A stretch of DNA of 64,000 nucleotides from Monosporascus cannonballus (Eukaryota; Ascomycota; Sordariomycetes; Xylariales). Under the pieces are notes generated by a model. The model searched no databases and was not told the origin of the DNA. It was given only the letters and a program-made list of their open reading frames with translations. The position numbers and the translations under genes were made by a program. Where the stretch lies: NCBI GenBank assembly GCA_004154925.1, contig QJNS01000252.1:1-64000 (forward strand), given 5' to 3'. Below, in pieces: positions 37,501 through 48,891 of the stretch (positions are counted from its first letter, which is position 1; every line of letters begins with the position of its first letter).

Positions 37501-38195
37501 GGGTCGATCTTGGCGGCCAAGGCGGGCCTCACGCTTGGGAGCGCCGGCGACGACGGCGCGTTGGTGGATGCTGGCCGTTGCGCTCGCCGCTTCTCGAACT
37601 CTCCGAATTTGCGGACCAGTCTCTGCACCGGCCTGGCTTCGCGCTCGATGCCCAGCTTGTACACCTCCTCGGCCTGCGCCCAACGATCGGCGCCCTCGAG
37701 CCATGCGGCATACTCCTCGTAGAAAAGCGCCAGGCCCTCGCCTATGCCATGGCGCGATAGGAACAGGTACGTCTCGCGAGGCGCATCTGCAAAGAAGTGG
37801 ATGTAATGAAGCCAGAGCTTTAGATATCTGGGATCGTTCTTGTACTGCGCTGAACCGATGAATGCTTTGGTGGCGCGTTCAAGTAGGGTGTGCAGTTGCG
37901 ACTGGGGCGTAGCCTGTGCTGAGGGATACGCGTCGAACGTCCATCGGACGTATCTGTCGAAGACGTCGAGCGGATCGTCGGATTCCGAAAGGTTGGCTAC
38001 CTCTTCCTCATACTCGGCCCTGATGCAGTCATTGATGTTCTTAGTGTCGGTCGGTGTAGGAGTCGACAGCTTGTGCAGGGGCGAGGGAGAGAAGACCTCG
38101 GCCAGTTTCTTCGCACTCCGACCGCCCGGCAAGGATTGTATGTTTTCTTTTTGATTTTCGATGATATCGAAATCTATAAGGTCGCCGGCAGCCAT
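34503..38195 (-). CDS. bub1: Spindle checkpoint kinase Bub1
   Basis: Kinetochore Ser/Thr kinase that delays anaphase until chromosomes attach. Three exons on the minus strand: 37,209-38,195, 36,719-37,112 and 34,503-36,658, joined in frame to 1,178 residues. Introns are 96 bp (GTAAGT...CCAG) and 60 bp (donor GTCAGT, weak; branch TACTAAC; acceptor ACCAG). A KEN box is at residues 16-18 (NQKENIQSLPGGR). The Mad3/Bub1 TPR region follows, to about residue 180. A Bub3-binding-like region holds IHVNLEAVYP and GTELSFEELWA. A long acidic linker includes TKAATDEIYELFNAPLK. The kinase domain starts near residue 838: LGAGAFAPVY, then ALKME, LHGDIKADN and VLIDFGRG. The 3' third is strikingly G+C-rich. 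Start was set at MAAGDLIDFD; an in-frame ATG seven codons upstream is possible. Confidence 0.95.
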
Positions 38196-38519
38196 TGTGA
38201 TATTCGAGGGATGCAATGGCGACGATGGCGGTGAAATGTGTTTGCTCCAAAACCTGTAATGTTAGTTATCCGCCAGATTCGAATGGCAAAGGCGCATCCG
38301 CGTTGGAGGGGGTTTGGATTTACATTAATCAGGTATGCAGTAAACGTCAACACAAAACTCGAAGGCGCCAGCGGTTGTCGTAGCAACGGCCATAACAGGC
38401 ACTAATATGTGGCTAATGCAAGCCCCGCTATTCTCTCTTATGCGCAATTCTACATATTGCTGACATCTCTTGCGCCTTTCGCTTATTCACGTCTGAGCGC
38501 TTCCTCGTCACGAGTTTGG

Positions 38520-39348
38520 ATGAATCCTACGCTAAGTACTCGGTCTCGCCTCTTTCCACGTTCGTCGAGGGCAACTCGATCTCAACTGGCCAAGGTAGGC
38601 GCCTTGGGTATTCATGCGGGCGTCCCCTGTATAGCAGCGTTGATGAAGAGTGTCTGCCCCCTCCTGAAGCGGGTTTTCGACTCGGATGTAATGGCTTGTC
38701 CTGATATACCCCTGTCGACCGAGTGCCGTTCTCCTGTATACCTTGTCTTGTACCGTTTCTGCCGTATCGGACTTTGATCTCGTCAGGTTTGAGAGATTTT
38801 CGATGACGAGTGATCGGTCGTTGTCGATATCGGTAAATTGCGATGGCGACTCTCTGATGCGGTCACGCCAGTTGGCTAGCTTTGCGCCCCATCCTCGATG
38901 AATGTGCCCGAAACAATGCAGCTTGGGTTTGACTTTAGCCATAGCACTGAAGAGATTCGAGCAGCCTACGCGCTTCAGCAATCATCCCGCGAAAGTAATT
39001 GATCCATAATACCGTGCGGGGGTTGCATCGTCGAAGAGTTCTCTTGCCTCGCCGTGGTCTTCCCATTCCCTCCTCACTTCTTCCGCTTCTAGGGGCTTAT
39101 TAGCATTTGAAACGTTCCTCCTAAACGCCGGTAGGTTCATCGAGAAGTTATGGTTTCCGGCAATTACCAACTTCAGTGGTGCTTGGGTGCATCTGAAAAG
39201 CTCCATGCTATCGCGGAACTCCTGGATCACGGATATCTGGGGTGATATCTCCGCAGTGGATGACCACATCAGCTCGCAAGCTGGAGGCCTGCGGGATGTC
39301 CTCGCCATGGGTGTCTGAGATGACCAGAAATTTGGTTTAGGTGGCCAT
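38520..39348 (-). pseudogene. Calcineurin-like metallophosphoesterase pseudogene
   Basis: A decayed member of the fungal calcineurin-like phosphoesterase family. Readable metal-binding blocks are FLVISDTHGED, VVIHCGDI, LKLVIAGNHNFSM (GNHD changed to GNHN) and KLHCFGHIHRGWG, with a late TLFINAAIQGTP in yet another frame. Lesions: TAA as the fourth codon after the only suitable ATG (39,337-39,339); a frameshift between HCGDI and EFRDS; a stop plus loss of the central region between YYGSITFAG and RVGCSNLF, where family members have about 60 more residues; and a further frameshift near PLQEGAD. None of these is explained by an intron. Not expected to make an active enzyme. Confidence 0.85.
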
Positions 39349-40255
39349 GGTTTCGGCTCTTGGGAGTGTATATATAGTAGAGGCTCGATGGGAATGGAGT
39401 TACAGTCACTCGTCTAGTCGTAGGCGAGAAGGGTTGGGTCTCGTGACGGAGGGAATGAAGAGGACGAGCTAATGTCTGAAATTCTGATGGGCCGGGTATA
39501 TAAAAGGAGGAGAGTAGGATTTTACGAAAATGTAGAAACTTGTACGTAAGTCGGAGTTAAATGCTTAGACCTTATATAAGTACATTAAATCTGGATCCGG
39601 AGTGTTTAAGAAATAAAGGGGTGAGCCATGCGTTCTTGTACCTCCAGACCTATCTCAAGTTTTAAATTAAACGCGATTTCAACCCTACGCCCGGTACAGT
39701 TGCAAGTCAGCCACACCTTAAATTGACGGAGGGCACAGCTATGATATCGATGAAGAGGCCAAACGACATTATATTTCGCCAATTCTTAACAGCTGCCCTA
39801 GGCAGCTGGGAACTACTAAGTTCTACGCGCCGGAGCAGTCAAGCTTCTCTGACTGGGCCCCCTAATGTCAACTCTGAATGCCGGGCCGGCCGGGACAGCG
39901 AGCGGGATGAGCCGCAATTGCTTAACGACGCTCTTTCTCCCCCGGCCATAGCCATCAGATACGCAGCGGTGAGCCGCCCTTACCTCTCCTTGGCCGGTAA
40001 CGTGATGTTAAGTGTGGTGATAAGTCATAACGCGGTGCTTTGTATCCTGCGCAACGACATGGTCGATGGTGGTTTCTGATCAGCAGAGCAATCCATGATC
40101 AGCTGGAGTAATCATATAATGCGGCTGTTTAAGGAAGGGGTTAATAATATCCGTATGCCTAAGGCAGGTATCACGCGATCAGCTCTGTAAGGCTGACATG
40201 GCTGTCCCCCTGCTACAGCCGGCTTACATCCCCTGTCTACCGCGAGGAACCCATC
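39349..40255. other. Intergenic region with orphan TATA-like sites
   Basis: TATA-like sequences occur at about 39,367 (GTATATATAG) and 39,495 (GGGTATATAAAAGG, + strand), but no convincing coding frame follows on the plus strand. The 118-codon frame at 39,723-40,079 lacks recognisable features. The sequence just upstream of 40,256 is the 3' side of the TENA gene. Confidence 0.5.
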
Positions 40256-41029
40256 CTAAGCGACGATAGGCCAGAACTCCTCCTCCAACACCAGCACCTT
40301 CTTGAACACGGATAACGAACCCGCCAAGAGCACCTCTTCCGTATCGTCGGCCCGAGCGGCGAGCGCCTCCAAGCACTCCTCGATCTCCTTGACGAAGGCG
40401 CGGAACTGGTCCGAGGTCCAGTTGTCGATGAGGCGCTTCCTCAGGGCCCCGCCGTCGAGGTCCTGACTGGGGTCCGGGTACTGGGGCTTCTGGCTCTTCG
40501 CGTACGACCATGAGTCGAGGTAGGCTACCTCGGTGGCCCACAGGACGAGCAGGCCCTCGAGGAGGGGCTTGTCTGCCCGCGCGCCCGGTTGCGCCGCGAA
40601 CGAGTCGAACAGGTCGATGTAGCATTGCGTAGTCTTGTACGGGCCGAAACCCACCGTCTCGCCCTCCATCTCGGACCCGACGGCCGCGAGGCCGAGCCCG
40701 TAGTCGCCGGCCGTCTTCTCGAAGAACTGGATCTCCGCCATTATCCCGGCCAGCGCGTTGTGCAGCAGCGTCAGGACCCGCCACTCCATCGTTTCGGCTA
40801 CGGGCCGGTCCGCCGCCCTGGGCAGGTGCACCCGGGAGATGAGGCCGCCGATGAACCGCGCGTATGCCTGGCAGTAGAGTCGGTCCTGCGCCAGCCACTG
40901 CGACAGTGTCTCGCGCGGGAGGCGGCCTTGTCCCGCCAGCTCGAGGAACTGGTTCCGCGTGGCTCGCTCGTAGAGCTCCGCAACGCCCGGGCCCGAGAGC
41001 AGGGACTTCGTGAACGAACTATAGCTCAT
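40256..41029 (-). CDS. TENA/THI-4 family protein
   Basis: A 257-residue single-exon protein starting MSYSSFTKSLLSGPGVAEL, of the heme-oxygenase-like all-alpha TENA/THI-4 fold. Supporting features are the N-terminal F/L-rich helix, LSQWLAQDRLYCQAYARFIG, the mid-protein LHNALAGIMAEIQFFEKTA, LLVLWATEVAYLDSWSYA, and a C-terminal FVKEIEECLEALA helix. Length is typical of stand-alone eukaryotic members. Relatives include thiaminase II-like enzymes that salvage thiamine pyrimidine, but many fungal members are uncharacterised, so the activity is not established. The 3' part of the frame is strongly G+C-rich with long antisense shadow frames. Confidence 0.85.
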   Translation of the reverse strand: MSYSSFTKSLLSGPGVAELYERATRNQFLELAGQGRLPRETLSQWLAQDRLYCQAYARFIGGLISRVHLPRAADRPVAETMEWRVLTLLHNALAGIMAEIQFFEKTAGDYGLGLAAVGSEMEGETVGFGPYKTTQCYIDLFDSFAAQPGARADKPLLEGLLVLWATEVAYLDSWSYAKSQKPQYPDPSQDLDGGALRKRLIDNWTSDQFRAFVKEIEECLEALAARADDTEEVLLAGSLSVFKKVLVLEEEFWPIVA

Positions 41030-43469
41030 AGCGGACGAGACGTCACAAGTCTGACGATAAATGCAAGGGTTATTGAAGAATAACGGATACGTAGCAGCGG
41101 CGTCTGGGGGAAATGATGGGCCAGTTGTTCACGTGAGCCAGCGCCCATGGGGTGGTACGACCCTCAGCCCTAAATACTCCAAACTATGATGGAGGTATTC
41201 GTAAGGTTCATGATGGGTGGTGACACAGCATGGCGCTAATTGTACGCAACAATTGCACACATGCATACTTGAGTTCAATCTTGGTACCGTGATGGCGCAA
41301 GATTTGGGTGTTATCGGGCATACAATCCATTCGTTCTGACAGAGATATGCCATAAGTTTGACGTAAGGTTGTGGTCTTGGCTGATGTATCATTATTTCCC
41401 AGCCAGTCCCCACTTGAAGGCATTCACGCGTTCTCTCGGCGCGACACTTATCATAGGCAAAGAAATAGATGGCTTACGTAAAGATGCCTAGAACAGGTGT
41501 TTGACAGGACACTTTTCGGCCGAGAGAGAATTCGAGGGTCCTCTGGCCGGAGCATCCTAGCGGCCGAAACGGGAGACACCTACTATGGATGCTTATGATG
41601 ATATAGTGGATGCAGGTGGTTACCGACACCTGATCGCATTTCCCGAGCTTAAAATATAGGACGCAGGAGTGACTCAAAAGGATGCGGTAACTAGCTCCCA
41701 TAGAGTCCCTTTCTGAAGAAGTCACTCTTAGCAGCCACGCCATGGAGGGTTTCCGGAGAGCCTTTGGCGATGGTCGGATCACCCAAAGAGTCAGCCGAAG
41801 CCACGCGCCGGTTCGCGGCCGGGGGATCTCGGCGGATCACCTTACCCAGACCTTCTTCGATCCATGACGAGGTGAAAGCCGCTGCATCGGTGTCGCTTCT
41901 GCCTTGTCTCTGGGCAGCGCTTCCAGGCGAAGACTTCCCAGGCCGAGGACCTACCGCGAAAAGGGCACGGGGGGAGAGGCCGGCTGGACCACGCTGTCCG
42001 ATTTGGCGGCATCGAGCTCGGGGAACTCAGAACGCGCCGGATTCCGAAAACGCTCGAATATCAGGGACGGCTTGTCGCGCTGCCGGCATGGCAGCTTGTT
42101 GGAGCTGTTCAAGTAGCGATGTACTCTGTACAAAGCTGAGCCGTCGTAACTTCCATCGAGATGGACGGATTCGTGTAGAAGAGCCGCTGCTCGAACGACT
42201 TCAAGACCCTCGAGGAAGAAGGGTCTAATGAGATGTGACAACGCTGTGCGCAGGCACATCCCCCCAATCGGAGCAAATGGAATAAATGCTCTACTACAAT
42301 CAACGGACGAAAATGGGTCACAGGACTTGTTCAGTCCCTTCCAGGATACCGTTCTCCGCACGGGAGTCACTACACGAGTGCGTAACGCTGGTAAGTTCCA
42401 TGAGGACCGGAGTTACCAGCAGCCCGGGCAGCTCAGTCGTATGAAAGTGAAGCGGAAGATCTACAAGCTAAGGGTCGGTACGTTAGAAACTACTTCGGAT
42501 CGAGAAGATCATCTTAAAGGTCGAAGTAGGTGGTCAAGTAAGGAACTTCAGCCGACACCCCTAAACGCAGTCCCTCAAGGCCGCACGCCAAGTACGAAGG
42601 AGCCCGAACAACGGCGCTGAGCCGCCCGGAAGAGCCTTTCAGCAATCGCCGAGGAGTGCTCCCCAGTATGTGTCGCTTCTTTGGTTCTCAGCCGTTTGAC
42701 GTCGTTACACACAAGATCAGTTGGCGGTTAAACGATATCGATGGCTTCGACGGTTGATGACATCCTGTGTCATGACTAGGTGATCCTGGTCGACGAGACC
42801 CTCAATACTCTCTCTTCGCCAAGCCAATATATTCTCTTATACATTGATGTCAGTATATGCGCCGCTAATCTTGCTGTAACGGCATCGGAAGCGATTCACG
42901 GGTAGACCTGACGATATACGCCATGTGAACGACTTCCACTCGTCCAATTCGTGGCTTGATTTCTAGTTAGGCTTGACCACCTAGATGGGCAGTTAATGAA
43001 GCTTCATTGCACTATGACAGAAGCGCTAGGTCTCAGAAGGTTGGCGCTCAAAATACGGGCGCGGCCCCCGACAAATCTTCTCCTTCTCACAGGCATGTTC
43101 GTCAGTATAGGTTCACTGAAATGCTCGCATCACTTCAGAGGTAGCAACGAACTATTGGGTAGATGAACGAGATTATCATGGCATAGCTGGCGAACCAGAT
43201 CCGGCCGAGGTGCTGCGGCTACGCATCCGCGCTCTGCCGTGGGCAGCACCAGCGTGGCTGGACGCTCCCGTCTCCCCAGAATGGGCAATATAATACACGT
43301 CGCTTATCTGAGCCTATGACCGTAGCTCAGCTTTTGATCCACCCAGACAAATTTGGTCCTACCGATGCTCATGACCTTGTACTTGAACTGGCTTCTATTA
43401 TGGAACCCGGCATTACTCTACCATGCTCCGACGTCGAAGTTTTCCTTGAAATATGTCAGCAGTCATTCC
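41030..43469. other. Long intergenic region, possible decayed gene inside
   Basis: No intact gene. Around 41,690-42,370 on the minus strand, protein-like segments lie in adjacent frames: one ends LDAAKSDSVVQPASPPVPFS, and the next continues FAVGPRPGKSSPGSAAQ and WIEEGLGKVIRRDPP to a stop near 41,690. This could be a frameshifted coding relic or chance in G+C-balanced DNA; no family was recognised. The stretch 42,620-43,440 shows nothing. Confidence 0.4.
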
Positions 43470-45346
43470 TTATAGGGTGACAAAAGCTCCAACCTCTGGG
43501 AAATATGTCGTGACGACGGTCCTGTCAGCAAACTTTCTGCCTGCCAGAGCCTGAAGAGCCTTCTTTGCCGAGGCAGGGCTATCAAACTTCACATAAATCT
43601 TCCCAACTCCAGCGGACTGTCGGCTGCCTCCAGTCGGTCTGGGCACCTTAAGCGCCAGAACCTGACCGAACTTGGCGCACTCTTCCTCGACATCTTCGCA
43701 GATTTCTGAAAGGAATTAGCACCGTGTCAAGCACGATATTGAACGCAGATCTTACCCTGGTAATCGTCATTGTCCATCAACTCATCGGGAGTCACCATGT
43801 TGAGCAGCTGCAACACTCTGCCCTCCTCGGCGTCGGCGCCGGCGGTCGTCCCTGCAAGCATGGACATTGCATTGACCCCCATCTCGACGCCCGCGACTTG
43901 CGTGATGCCAATGCTGGCCTTCTGCACTTTGAGGTTCTTATCGCCGATGAGCATGCCATTAAGACCCTGTATCGCAATTTCGGTCGCAGCAGGGTCGACG
44001 AACTCGCAGAATGCAATGCCCTAAACCATGTTAGCCCAATACTGATAATGATTGTTTGGCCTAACTTACGCGAGACTCTTCTGTATGATTGTCCTTGACT
44101 AAAGTGAAGGCCTTCAGTTCACCAAATGAAACAAGCAGCTCCATGACTTGTTCTTCGGTAAGGTATGCAGGTAGGTTGGAGATGCTCAGCTTGTTTGGAG
44201 TGTCGACGACGACCTTTGACACGACACCGGGCTCGTAAGGCGTATCATCGACGACAGCAGGGACAATGTAGTCCTTGGGCCGTCGGATCTTGAGGCCTTC
44301 GCTACTACCATTGGCCACGCCATTCTCCATGGCATCATCAGGTTCCATTGAGATGCCATCCAGGGCAAGAGCCACGGTAGCCTCGGAAGAATGCCTGAAC
44401 TCGACGAGGGCGAAAGAGGACTCCTTGGAGATCTGGCATAGAATACAGGGATCGGTGCTCTCAATAACATTCAGGCCGTTCAGCTGCAGGTTGAAGAAAT
44501 TCATGACGCTCTCTTCAGTCGAGCTGGGTGGGATGTTGTACACGAGCAGCCGCTTGCTCTGTCGTGAATTGGTTGGCTTCAAAGCCGCACTGTTTACTCC
44601 TTCGCCTGGTTGGTTCATGAAGGCCTGCAGTTTCGTAGGGTCCATGGGCTGCTGTCGCGGAGCGCCTGGGAGAGGAAACATCCCCGACAGCTTGGCTTGT
44701 TCAGCCGTGACGTTCTCGTATCCAGGAGGCTTGATGTCCCACTGCGTCAACCGCCGCTTACGTTCCAAGATGGGAACAACGTCGGTGAGGTCTGGGGTCG
44801 GCTCTCTCTTCTTAGGCGGGGGGGTCGCGCTACGGCCACGGCGGTTCTGCGCGAAAAGATCGTCGTCTCTGTTTCGCATTTCTCGATCGCCCCTATCCCG
44901 TCGGTCCCCACGACGGTCATCGAACAAGTCGCGGTCGCGTCGAGGAGGTCGGCCGGCGTCATCGCGGCGGTGGTCCCGTCGAGAGCCCCGGTCGCGGTCC
45001 CAGTCCCGATCCCGACGATCCCGTCCTCCAGCTCCGCCGTATCTATCCTCCCGCTCGCGGTCTCGATGGCTGCGACTCGATGCGTAAGCATCCTCGTCCC
45101 TCGCGTCGCGGTGGGATCGTCTTGGGGATCTGCTACGCCTCCGATCACCTCGGTCCCGGCGGTCGCCTCTGTCGCCTCGGTCGCCGCGGTCTCGGCGGTC
45201 GTCACGAGGAGGGTAGTCGCGAGCCGAGCCATGGCGGCCGCCGTCTAAATGAATCCTGGTCAATCTAGACTGCTTCAAATTTGGGGGAAGTTAGTAATTT
45301 CAATCAGGGCAGACTTACCTCGGGATGAGTAGCTGTCACCGTTCAT
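43470..45346 (-). CDS. U2AF large subunit (U2AF65 homologue)
   Basis: Splicing factor that binds the polypyrimidine tract and recruits U2 snRNP to the branch site. Four exons on the minus strand: 45,319-45,346, 44,070-45,244, 43,756-44,020 and 43,470-43,705. Introns are 74, 49 and 50 bp with GTAAG-type donors and TTAG/TCAG acceptors, and all phases close to give 567 residues. The N-terminus is MNGDSYSSRD, then about 150 residues rich in Arg/Asp/Ser (RS-like). A linker has TQWDIKPPGYENVTAEQAK, matching the conserved segment before RRM1. RRM1 starts KRLLVYNIP, RRM2 starts NKLSISNLP and continues GIAFCEFVDP across an intron, and the third is a UHM-type RRM with LQLLNMVTPDEL, EICEDVEEECAKFG and VGKIYVKFDS. 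The first exon encodes only nine residues plus one base. Divergent from Ogg1. Confidence 0.95.
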
Positions 45347-45987
45347 GGTGGATATAACAATTACAGGAAAGAGCAGCCGAAAAAGAAAGACAATATGCTC
45401 AATTGATTATCGCTATGTTTTGATGAAAATGCGATGGTTGGAGAAAATATTCGGTACCGGGTCCAGATTGACGAGCCGCGATAGTAATAAATCGACAAGG
45501 CTAGTGGTTCTGAGTGTTGATGGCTCTTGAGAGATGCCTCAACGTTAGTAAATTTTATGAACCGAGCTAACAAGAAGCACCTTTAGCGGGCTTGCCGCTA
45601 ATGCATAAAGAGCCTAGCGGATTGAGCCACTCACTATCTATCCCCTCGGGTGCGAGAAGGGCATACCTTAAACGGTAGCGGCAAAGACGCTAACTTAAAA
45701 TAGCAGTATACTCCATAGAACGTCGAATTTGGGCTATTTGACTGGTTACGAATTTCCCATTTATTCCAGACCTAAACTAAAAATGGGGTTACCGCTCATG
45801 GGTATGCCCTTCTCGCACCCGAGGGGATAAGTCCTGCTTGCCCCTATTGGTCTTTGCTTCCCAGTCCCCAAAGACCGCTTCAGGGCAGAATACCATTACT
45901 CCACGCCTTCAAAGCCATCGTGTTTGAAGACTTCAAGGAACAACATCTCATACAGACCTTTAAACGATCCATTAAGCAAGGCCTGCA
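45347..45987. promoter_or_regulatory. Shared upstream region of U2AF65 and OGG1
   Basis: 641 bp separate the two divergent start codons, so both promoters lie here. A 187-bp MITE occupies the middle. A short hairpin-like pair, CCGCTA and TAGCGG, lies near 45,595-45,620. No classical TATA box stands out on either side. Confidence 0.6.
45641..45827. mobile_element. 187-bp MITE with TA target duplication
   Basis: The ends are perfect 27-bp inverted repeats beginning TCCCCTCGGGTGCGAGAAGG. TA flanks both ends (45,639-45,640 and 45,828-45,829). Weaker inverted similarity continues inward, with CGGTA in both arms. No coding capacity. Size and TA duplication fit a non-autonomous Tc1/mariner-class (Stowaway-like) element. 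Its ends do not resemble those of the mariner at 24.1 kb, so a different transposase would have moved it. The perfect arms suggest a recent insertion or little RIP. Confidence 0.85.
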
Positions 45988-47315
45988 ATGGCACTAGTCA
46001 GAGTCTCCGAGTGGCGAAAGCTACCAGTGAGCTTGGCAGAGCTCTGTATAGACACAACTCTCCGCTGTGGACAATCTTTTCGATGGCGCAGGATCGACGA
46101 CGAATGGTTAGTTGGTTCTGATATACACTCAGATCCCCCACAATTCGATCTCTCGAGATGCTAAGAAACCCTCAGGAACTGCGTCCTTCATGGCCGCTTG
46201 CTGTCTCTAAAACAGGATAAAGATTACCTTCACTACAAGGTGACTTGGCCCGTAACAACTCTACAGCCGCCAATGGCCTCATCCCCTACTAAGGCGGATC
46301 CGGATGCTTCGGTAGGGGATGATGACACTGAAGCTCTTCTTAAACATTACTTCAGTCTCAAACATGACCTAACGTCTCTGTATGGCCAATGGTCCGAGTC
46401 CGACCCGAACTTCCGGAAGAAAGCGCCGAGGTTTACCGGCATCCGGATCCTAAGTCAAGATGCTTGGGAGGCATTAGTCAGCTTCATATGCAGCAGCAAC
46501 AATAACATATCACGCATATCACAGATGGTGCATCGTGCCCTCGTCCGCCTCAGATTCATCTTGCTAATGCTCCGCAGGTCAACAAGCTATGTAAATACTA
46601 TGGACCATTGATCGGTCACGTCGGAGACGAGGCATTCCACGATTTCCCCAGCCCACAATCTTTGGCTGGGGAAGGCGTCGAAGCCCATCTCAGGGAACTC
46701 GGGTTCGGGTACAGGGCCAAATATATCAGGGAAACGGCCCGCATAGTGTCTGAAGACAAGCCCGAATGGTGGCTCGAGAGCCTGGCGAACCCGGAGAACC
46801 CGGGGTGGCTCCCGTCAAAGGTTCCGGGGGACGCTCAGCCACTTACGTACAAACACGCCCACGAGCAACTGCTGCTTCTTTCCGGCGTCGGTCCTAAGGT
46901 TGCGGACTGCATCTGCCTGATGGGGCTCGGGTGGGGAGAAGCGGTCCCGGTCGATACGCACATGTGGCAGATTGCGCAGCGAGATTATAACTTCGGCAAG
47001 GGGAAGACCAAGACTTTCTCCAAGATCATGTATGATTCCGTCGGCGACCACTTCCGGAAGATCTGGGGTTCTCAAGCCGGTTGGGCCCATTCGGTGCTAT
47101 TTACGGCCAACCTGAAATCCTTCTCCGAGCAGGCTGCCGCTAAATCCGAAGAAATTAGCGTCAAGGTCAAGGTCGAGGAGGAGGCTATTACTGGCAAGCT
47201 GCCATCCCGTTCTAGGAAACGACAGGTTGCTGTACTCGAGGCTGTTAAGGTCGAGCAAGAAATTGAAGTGGGGCCGGCAAGGAGTACTAGAAAACGGAAG
47301 AGGGCTGCAGCGTAG
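45988..47315 (+). CDS. ogg1: 8-oxoguanine DNA glycosylase (Ogg1)
   Basis: Removes 8-oxoguanine opposite cytosine and nicks the backbone in base excision repair. Three exons, 45,988-46,106, 46,176-46,527 and 46,578-47,315; introns of 69 bp (GTTAGT...CTCAG) and 50 bp (GTGCAT...CGCAG, branch TGCTAAT); 402 residues. The N-terminal OGG domain has LRCGQSFRWRR and WNCVLHGRLLSLKQD. SSNNNISRISQMVNKLC carries the Asn pair used in cytosine recognition. The helix-hairpin-helix has LSGVGPKVADCICLMGLG with catalytic Lys264, and PVDTHMW gives catalytic Asp283, the same 19-residue spacing as human Lys249/Asp268. The tail is Lys/Arg-rich (STRKRKRAAA), likely nuclear targeting. Divergent from U2AF65. Confidence 0.95.
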
Positions 47316-47410
47316 TAGAGATTAAAAAGCCAAAGGAAACACCGAGACTATAAATAATGGTAATCTATATCTGAGGAAACCGCCCTCGGCATGCTCGTTA
47401 TTTAAGGGCC

Positions 47411-48891
47411 TTAGTCCTCGTGCTCATTCTCGGGTTGAACGCTAGCAGATCGCAACCTTGGAAACATGAGCCAAATCAAGAGCGTCAAAGTTAGCTGTCC
47501 TAGGATTATGGCCTGGAATACCTGGATACCAAGTCCCTCCGCCGCCGCACCAAGACCAAAGGGCAACAACGCGCCGCCCACCTGACCCACCGACGCGACG
47601 AAGGAGACAGCGCCGACATGTAGATCCCTCGGAAGCAGGCCCGTAACCATCACAATGCATGACGGGAAAGCCGGCCCCAATGAATACCCCTGCAGCGTAA
47701 TCATCAACATCGAGACGATTGGTGAGTCGATGACGGCAAACAACACGCCGAACGCGATGGAGAAGGCGAGGTACACGGCGTTCGCGGTCCGGACACCGAT
47801 CCTATCCGTCAGGGCGCCGAGCGTTAGCCGGCCTGCGGCCTGCGCGATCCAGAAGCCAGACGAGCTCACGCTCGCGAGGTAGGGAGATGCGTGGCGGACC
47901 CGCGTCATGAAGACGACGATCCACCCGGAGATGGAGTACTCCGTGCCCACGTATGCCAGGCAGTAAGCTGCGCAAATCCAGGTCACCTTATGCCTATAGA
48001 TGGTCTTTGTGCTCGCGGTCGTCTCCGGGGCTAGCGTGTCTTTGAGCCCGTCCTCACGGTATCTCTCCGCGTCCTCAGATCGGAAAGTGAGGAACAAAGA
48101 CAGCATTTCCAACAGGGACGCTGCCAGCTATGTGGGGATTCTCTTAGTTAGTGGTCTAGGCATATAAATTTAACTCGAAAAAGAGAAGAGGAAACTTAAA
48201 TGGGCTGTAGTACCAAAACATGATACCACTCAAACCACCTCGCCCCGCCATAATCGAACATCGCGCCCGCCATCACCGGCCCCGCAGCGGCGCCTATCGA
48301 GAAACCGCCATGCAGGAAGCCCTGCATCGTACTCGCATTCTCCATGGCGCCGGCCCAGGCGCACCAGGAACCGTCCAACAAGCCGCTGCCGAAGACATTG
48401 AGCGCCACGGAGAGGATGTAGATAGGGAATGGCGGGTGCAAGGCCGCGACGGCGGCGGACACCACATGGCACAGGGGCGCGATGATCGCTATGCCGCGTT
48501 GGCCGAGCTCCCTGTGAATACGGCTGTTAAGCTGCGCGGCCCACACGTATCCCAGGAGCGGCACGAGGAAGACGACGGACACGTGCAGGTCAGAGAGGTG
48601 GTAGTAGGATTCCAGGCGCGGGATTATGACACCAGTGGTCGAGACGAAGAGTCCCAGGACCGCGAAGGAGAACACCGCTGCTGCAAACCGGAGATGCAAG
48701 TCTATCCGTCGGGGAGAGGCGGCGCTGGCGCCGTTCGGTGTTGGGCTGCGATTTGTAAGAGGGTAATGTTCAGGCCCTACTGGCGAAGTGATCCTAGAGG
48801 AGCCATTGGAGTCGCTTTGGCTGGTAACCACCGAATCGAGAAGCGGTTCCTGCTCATAATGGTGCTGATGGGACCCCTGCCGGACCATCAT
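47411..48891 (-). CDS. MFS transporter, 12 membrane segments
   Basis: Two exons on the minus strand, 48,214-48,891 and 47,411-48,127, with an 86-bp intron (donor GTACTA, branch ACTAAC, acceptor CATAG) joined in phase 0; 464 residues. The N-terminal 65 residues are cytosolic and Ser/Pro-rich. Six hydrophobic segments lie in exon 1 and across the junction and six in exon 2, separated by the cytosolic loop SEDAERYREDGLKD. The loop after segment 8 has GRLTLGALTDRIGVRTAN, the MFS signature GxLxDRxGxR. It resembles the fungal FucP/Bsc6-like MFS group, but the substrate is unknown. The donor is weak, and the exact splice point was chosen for frame continuity (WYHVL then LAASLLEM). Convergent with Ogg1 at 95 bp. 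Confidence 0.85.

Noticed and set aside
39485..39510. TATA box as the promoter of a plus-strand gene
   Set aside because: Strong sequence, but no credible coding frame follows; left as an orphan site.
44275..45248. Frames antisense to the U2AF65 RS-like region
   Set aside because: Explained by the biased repeats of the RS/RD-coding sequence on the other strand.
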